From Catonia carolina (taxonomy: Eukaryota; Arthropoda; Insecta; Hemiptera; Achilidae): DNA of 64,000 nt. The stretch's first letter is position 1. Every line of letters begins with the position of its first letter. Below are positions 58,877-64,000 of the stretch, one piece after another. The stretch is from positions 49,982,727 to 50,046,726 of the forward strand of contig JAQMRL010000007.1 in assembly GCA_035578175.1 (NCBI GenBank), read 5' to 3'. The position numbers were made by a program, and so were the translations under genes. A model generated the notes under the pieces. The model ran no database searches, had not been told where the DNA came from, and was given only the letters and a program-made list of their open reading frames with translations.

Positions 58877-59451
58877 AATAACACCCGAAGTCATTTTAGG
58901 TTACGATAGATGATATATTTTATAGTATAGTAGGCCTACCGTTCAATTAAAATCGTCATTAATCTAAATACATAATTATACGTAATTTTAAAGTACAGTA
59001 AAAATAGAACAAAATGTCATGTTAACAAAATTTTTTAATTAGTTCAAAATTACTTTATTACGCGGTGAAACACACGTGAAATCACTTAAGTACGTACCCA
59101 TTTCACTCATTAAATGTTCAGTGTACAAAATATTTTTAATTCAATTTATATACCTTTATAAAGTTAAAAATTAATAAATTATAAAATTTTTAAAAGCAAT
59201 TACTTTTTTATTAAATTTTGTAAATATCGCAGTTGTTTCCTTTTCTAAATCGACTATATTTTTAGTACCATTAGGGCTACATAACACTTAACGCTAGTCA
59301 GTATTTTTGAAAAATATATTTTTTATTATATTAAAATTTAATGAATTAAAATAGTACTCATATAAAAAGTTGAGAAGAAAAACACACAGATAAATTAAGT
59401 TTAAAAGATTAACACATAGTACAGAAATTATAGAAAACAAAGACAGAACAG
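58877..59451. other. AT-rich stretch, no gene recognised
   Basis: Nothing supported. The open frame at 59294-59485 is hydrophobic-biased by composition. Confidence 0.4.
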
Positions 59452-59508
59452 TACAATCTCGTTTATCCAGTCTAACTGAAAGCAAAGAAAACCCGAAAAT
59501 CCGGGTAA
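59452..59508 (+). mobile_element. pogo/Tigger-like terminal fragment
   Basis: The sequence cagtacaatctcgtttatcc resembles a pogo-like left terminus. The Helitron at 59509 interrupts what follows. The other end was not found. Confidence 0.4.
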
Positions 59509-59950
59509 TCTATACTAATATAATAAAGAAAAAATGTCTGTTTGTTTGTATGTATGAAGTAATCTCAGAAACTACAGAACTGATTTTACAAAATCTTTCA
59601 TTGATGCATAGCTTAGAGCTTCCTGATCTTTACTGTCTCTTATCTCAGCCACATATCAACTGTCTCTTTCTTTTCCATCGGTATTCTTCTATGCATTCTA
59701 TTCAATTCTGTTAAAACGGAGGGACAAACATTTAAAACGGTGAACATCGATTTGAGACAAGAGTGCTTCCTTCACTCATGGACAACTTTACGTCGGACTT
59801 TCTAGAGCTGGAAGTGTAAAAAAAACAATTTACTTTGCTGCCACAGGGCAACGAAACCATAAATATTGTATATACAGAGGTTTTAAAATAATTTTAATGA
59901 GGCCTTCACTACATTAGCTGCTGTGAAGCGAAGCGAACGGGGGTTGCTAG
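59509..59950 (+). mobile_element. Helitron (subfamily F2), compact 442-bp copy
   Basis: It starts TCTATACTAATATAATAAAG after A (59508) and ends GCGAACGGGGGTTGCTAG before T (59951), the canonical Helitron context. A GC-rich segment (gctgtgaagcgaagcgaacg) precedes the CTAG end. No coding capacity. Confidence 0.92.
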
Positions 59951-59995
59951 TACGGGTAATAAGCAAAACAAATCTTCTAATTAGGATTTTTTTTT

Positions 59996-60146
59996 GTCTT
60001 TTTTTTTGTTTAACGTCCGACTGTTCTGCAAGTACTGCTAATGCAGACGGTGAATGATGAAATGATTTTTTGTAACGTATGAAAAACTTCCGTGCCTGAA
60101 TGGGATTCGAACCCAAGACCGCATGATGAGAGGCGAGCACGTTACC
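59996..60146 (-). mobile_element. SINE C (head type 2)
   Basis: The reverse complement has gtaacgtgctcgcctctcat, B-box GGTTCGAATCC, catacgttac, the tctgcattagcag-like body and the cggacgttaaac tail with an A-run. The first bases of the tRNA part are missing. Confidence 0.9.
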
Positions 60147-60526
60147 GTTTATTACGGTAAAAAACTATGTTTTGTAACAAAATTACATTAAATTGTTGTT
60201 TAAGAGACATTAAAACATATAAAAATAACTTTTCACATCATTTCTTAACAAAGAATCGGACCACTGTCTTTTGTTTCAAACACGTGTGGCGTTTTAATGA
60301 AGCACGGTCACGCAAACCCTTTATCATTAATAGTTCAGCTGGAGTGACACTCTAGTCAAGCTTTCTTAAACTCTAAAAAAAGAATTTTATTACCATAATT
60401 TATGGTACAATCTATGAAGGAACTGTAAATTTAATCAAAATAAAAAGCGAATGTTTCTTGTTTGGCGTACTTACGTTCTTGCTATCATGGTTAAAAATTA
60501 TTATCTAGTGAACATTAAAAAAAAAA
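60147..60526. other. spacer, no gene recognised
   Basis: Nothing supported. Confidence 0.3.
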
Positions 60527-61556
60527 TCTGGTGTGAAACATTCATACAACTTTCTCTTGGCCATGCAAATAATTTACAATAATCCTAAAATTAGTAATAA
60601 AACATTAAAAATAAACATAAAACTAACCTCAATAAACATAACCTAATTTTAATCATGAGTGAAAGACGCAAAATGAAAATCGACCTCAGTTTGGCTTTAA
60701 AATACGAAAAATCACTCTTTTACGCTAAACTAGGCTCTGTAGAGAAAAATGCTTAAATAAAAGTTGCAGATCTTTTAATTTCCGATTAATTTTATTATAT
60801 ACACTTTTGTCGTAAAATGTACTAAGGCCAAAATCTTTAAAAAAATTGATTTTTCACACGTTTTCGTGAGAAAAAAATAGAAAACCGCTAATTACCGCTA
60901 AACTAAGTGTTATACAAAAAAATGTTTGAATTAAAGTTGTAGGATTTTAAATTCTCTACAACTTTTATTATATAATTTTTTGCGCTAAAATGCATATAAA
61001 ATGCATAATCAACGCCGGCCGCGTTGGCGATGTTGGTAACGTGCTCGCCTCTCATCACGCGGTCTTGGGTTCGAATCCCACTCGGGCATGGCATTTTTTC
61101 ATACGTTACAAAAAATTCATTTCATCCTTCACCGTCTGCATTAGCAGCAATTTGCAAAACAGTCGGATGTTAAACCAAAATAAAAAAAAAATACCCTATC
61201 TTGTAGAGCATAAAAAATTAAGTAAACCAGGCGATTTTTAAAAAAATCGTGGGACCAGTTTTTGAGAAAATCGCAAAAAAGTGAAAAATTACACGAATAA
61301 ACTACTACTTCCGGTTGACCGATTTTGTTGAAAATTTTCGTGTCGGGTCCGGTAGTGGTATGTAACTTAAGTTTCAAGTTCGTACGATGTTCCGTTCTTG
61401 AGATATTCTGTTCACACACACACACCAATCGCTAAAAACATGTTTTCTGGGTTCAGGGGGTCTGAAAACATGTAGATTCGGTGAAGACTCGATTTCGAAA
61501 AATCGATATGAAAACAATACTTTCCTTCCTACATATTCATATAGGCAAGAGAAAGT
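60527..61556 (-). mobile_element. Family A element copy 16, interrupted by SINE C
   Basis: The right part (60527-60997) runs from the hairpin to gcgctaaaatgcatat. The left part (61192-61556) resumes at taccctatcttgtagag and ends ggcaagagaaagt. Roughly 80 bases that other copies have between these points are missing, and no target duplication flanks the SINE. The CA tract is only about 14 bases. Confidence 0.9.
61008..61191 (+). mobile_element. SINE C (head type 2)
   Basis: tRNA-like head with tggcgatgttggtaacgtgc (A-box region), B-box GGTTCGAATCC at about 61069-61079, then the shared body and tail (cagtcggatgttaaacc) and an A-rich end. A foldback CAACGC-cggcc-GCGTTG is at 61010-61026. Confidence 0.93.
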
Positions 61557-61614
61557 AAAAAGTTTGCAAATCTGATCCGGATGAACGAGGGCCGGATAAA
61601 CAAAGTTTTACTGT
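61557..61614. mobile_element. pogo-like terminal fragment
   Basis: The sequence ggccggataaacaaagtttt followed by actgta is a reverse-orientation pogo-like terminus (CAGTAAAACTTTGTTTATCC). Only this end is present. Confidence 0.45.
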
Positions 61615-61674
61615 ACCATGAAATAAATTTTATGTATTCAGTACAGTAAAATTGATATACAACAAGTCAATGCT

Positions 61675-61799
61675 GCACTATGTTACTCAGAGAGCTTTGA
61701 GCTTACAACACAGCCGGGATTTTTGAATTAAATTGGGTAGTTTCTACGATTACCTCGTACAAACAAATAAACGTTAGTTCTTTATGATATTAGTAGAGA
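61675..61799 (-). mobile_element. Helitron 5'-end fragment
   Basis: The sequence ggtagtttctacgattacct, cgtacaaacaaataaacg and ttctttatgatattagtaga is the reverse complement of a diverged Helitron 5' end (TCTACTAATATCATAAAG). Confidence 0.65.
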
Positions 61800-62870
61800 T
61801 AACGGGAAACAGTTGTTGTTAGTATATTAGTAGTGCGTTTATCAGGCTATCTCGTACTGTTGTGTAAATAATTTTATAATTTATTACAGCTTTATGTAAA
61901 ATGTATCTAACGTAGCGAACGTAATTCATTTTACCCGAGTGCGCCGGCAAACGACGATAATATTTCCCGTATTCATCTAAGTATATTTCTTTGTTCACTT
62001 GTACAGCCTAAACTACTGAAGCGATTTTAATGACCTGCAGTATACAGGGTGTTTTGAAAATGTAATCCAAAACTCTGAGGTATGATTTTACTAACTCTGA
62101 GGAAAAAGTGTCCAAAAAGACGTATATTTTCGGCACGTGCGTCATTTCGTGTTATTCACAAAATAAATTATTTCTCTCTAACAGCTTGAACTAATTTATT
62201 AAAATTAGGAAGAACATTATGGAAACGGCCATTTCAATTTTTATAATCTGAATATCTCAGAAATTATTAGATTTATCTAATTTTGGCTAGTGATAAATAA
62301 ATCTTTATTTGTCTGCGACCAAAACAAGAATAGACGTCGACAATCATAGTAATACAATATAATTATTTAGATAAAATTACTTTTTAAATTTTTATAAAAA
62401 TGTACTTCGGAATTCTAGGTTTGTCATTTACACTACACAATGTTATAAAGTTTAAATTTGAACAATTACATTTAAACAGCATTCTTTACATGATAGTTTA
62501 AGAACTCCTGATCAGAGTAAAATGCTGTTTTGTTAAAAACCTTTTACTTTTCGATCAAAGTTTTTGAAATTAAAGAGTCTTATTTTACATGAAAATTTGT
62601 TGAAAACCTGAAAGGAATTGTAGAGAATACCTTTCAAGAACTTTGAGGTTCTTTATTTTTTAAAGACATCGTTGTGGCGAGTTTCACAATTATGATTGTA
62701 CTTATTTTTTGTAAATAACACTGTTCCTTTTCGCGAATTTTAAAATTACATATACATAAAAGGACGGTAAGAGGAGATAATTGTATTTAAGAATAATACC
62801 TTGGAATGTTTGCAAAAATTCTAATTGCATATTTTTGTGCGCGAAACATCTTACGGTGTTCTGTTGAGTT
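61800..62870. other. unassigned stretch, no gene recognised
   Basis: The words cagtatacagggtgttttga near 62038 resemble transposon-edge sequence. Nothing could be bounded. Confidence 0.35.
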
Positions 62871-63062
62871 GCCCCACTGCGTTTTTTTTTAGGGGGGGGT
62901 TAACGTCCGACTGTTCTGCAATTACTGCTAATGTAAACGGTGAAGGATGAAATGATTTTTTGTAACGTATGAAAATATGCCGTGCCTGAATGGGATTCAA
63001 ACCCAAGACCGCATGATGAGAGGCGAGCACGTTACCAACTATGCCAATGCGCCCCACTGCGT
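62871..63062 (-). mobile_element. SINE C (head type 2), full length with target duplication
   Basis: The body at 62883-63050 (168 bp) is flanked by a perfect 12-bp duplication GCCCCACTGCGT (62871-62882 and 63051-63062). On the minus strand it reads gcattggcatagttggtaac, B-box-like GGTTTGAATCC, body, cggacgttaac, a C-run and an A-run. Confidence 0.96.
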
Positions 63063-64000
63063 AACCCCATTCATTACTGAGTACAGAGTGGAAAACCGTG
63101 AAATAAGTAATTATCATGTAGGTATTCTTCTGACAAATTTTCCACAGATTTCGATACATAAAATACACAGAGCTAAATAGTTTTAGTAGGTGAGATAATT
63201 GCACTGATTTCCAGGTTAGGTTCTCATCTATGTAAACGCCAAGACCCTTGGTGTCCGTTACTTTTTTTTAGAATATTTCCGTTTAAATAGATACTAGGTA
63301 TCGAAATTACTAACCGTGAGGTACAGGAAAACTGAATGTAGTTTTTTTTTGTATAGTATTAATTTATTACAAGAAAACCATTTATACATTCTGTTTAACA
63401 CGCAATTAGTTGCCGTTTCAACTGCTCGTGTACCTTTTGCTGATACTACAGTCATACTCGTATAATAAAACGTATTCAGCGATTTAGTGAAAAATGACAC
63501 TATTTGTTACAATAAAATCACAACAAAAGAGTTATTTTTTAGGTTATTGGGCATCGATAGCCATAGCCCTCGTCAAAATTCTGTTAAAAAAATCAAAAAA
63601 CCCTTTTTCGAATCACCGTTCACTGGATCTTTTCTCTTCATAATGTTGCATAGAATCATTTCTGAGTCTACACCCACATTTGTAACGTTCTCTAAGTCCA
63701 ACACATCACTAAATATATAACATTCAGTTAACCTACACTGACAGAGCCTCAGTCATCATATCTCACTTTTAGGTCTTTTTGGAAAATAATTTATATTGTT
63801 TTTCAATTTGGTACACACACATTCCTAACAGCTATCAGAATAACATACCAGAACAGAAGTTCCCGATTATATTAATTGAGCTTCGTTCACCATATCACAA
63901 TATAGTGGAAATTCGTGTTCCGTTTACTTTTTATTTTCAGCGGCCAAACGGTCAGTCTATATAATCTATTTAAGTAACTAATCATTTCAGAAAAAAAAAA
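63063..64000. other. terminal stretch, no gene recognised
   Basis: No supported frame. An acceptor-like tactttttattttcag at about 63926-63941 is followed by a short GC-richer piece, too little to call an exon. Confidence 0.35.

Noticed and set aside
60990..61241. Open frame with GSNPTRAWHFFIRYKK
   Set aside because: It is read-through of SINE C (tRNA-like head and body). The same words occur at 59883 and 62851.
62041..62060. Element edge suggested by cagggtgttttga
   Set aside because: A single occurrence without a matching second end or repeat partner in the window.

Overview
The window looks like non-coding, repeat-dominated DNA from an animal nuclear genome, most likely an arthropod and probably an insect. 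The evidence is the strong A+T richness, long CA/GT microsatellites, Tc1/mariner, pogo and piggyBac relics, Helitrons, tRNA-derived SINEs, a non-LTR retrotransposon tail, and splice-like signals in place of operons. Species cannot be fixed from sequence alone. No complete host gene is visible. Almost every open frame longer than 60 codons lies in a repeat or microsatellite.

The main component is family A, about 0.95 kb. It has 17 substantial copies plus fragments on both strands. It starts ACTTTCTCTTGCC, carries a GT microsatellite at a fixed place, and has the inverted motif GGCAAGAGAAAGT near its right end, followed by a small hairpin (GTGTGA-gtgtt-TCACAC) and CAGA. Copies sit in T-runs with no other target duplication, and three related empty sites in the same window support this. 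That architecture fits non-autonomous Helentron-type elements (HINE, DINE-1-like).

Other families: family B, about 395 bp, SINE-like, (AAC)n tail, 9-13 bp target duplications (8 copies); family C, tRNA-derived SINEs sharing one 3' tail but with two head types, including two tail-only insertions; family D, TTAA-flanked piggyBac-like elements (3 copies); family K, TTAA-ended MITEs (2); family E, MITEs with GGTGACAATTTTT ends (3); Helitrons in two subfamilies; pogo/Tigger-like, mariner-like and DDE_3-like transposase relics; a LINE 3' end with a (TAA)n tail; and an 11-unit minisatellite of 87-88 bp at 5173-6148.

Layout. 1-5.2 kb: mostly single-copy-looking AT-rich DNA, a possible small minus-strand exon, a pogo-like MITE, A copy 1. 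5.2-10.3 kb: minisatellite, then a Helitron split by A copy 2, a decayed transposase, A copy 3. 10.3-24.4 kb: nested B, D, A, E, K and Helitron insertions, including a (TG)~180 tract. 24.4-33 kb: older repeats and three B copies. 32.7-36.2 kb: the most gene-like island (CRE and E-box motifs, a short candidate first exon). 36.4-41 kb: mariner relic and three A copies. 41-50 kb: AT-rich DNA, Helitron with tandem duplication, and two candidate small exons at 48.1 and 49.0 kb. 50-64 kb: dense A copies, LINE end, triple-nested insertion, SINEs.

The candidate exons (33118-33168, 48116-48188, 49040-49063 on +, 1847-1888 on -) could belong to long-intron genes, which would make much of the window intronic. 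This is inference from splice-like motifs and local base composition only.
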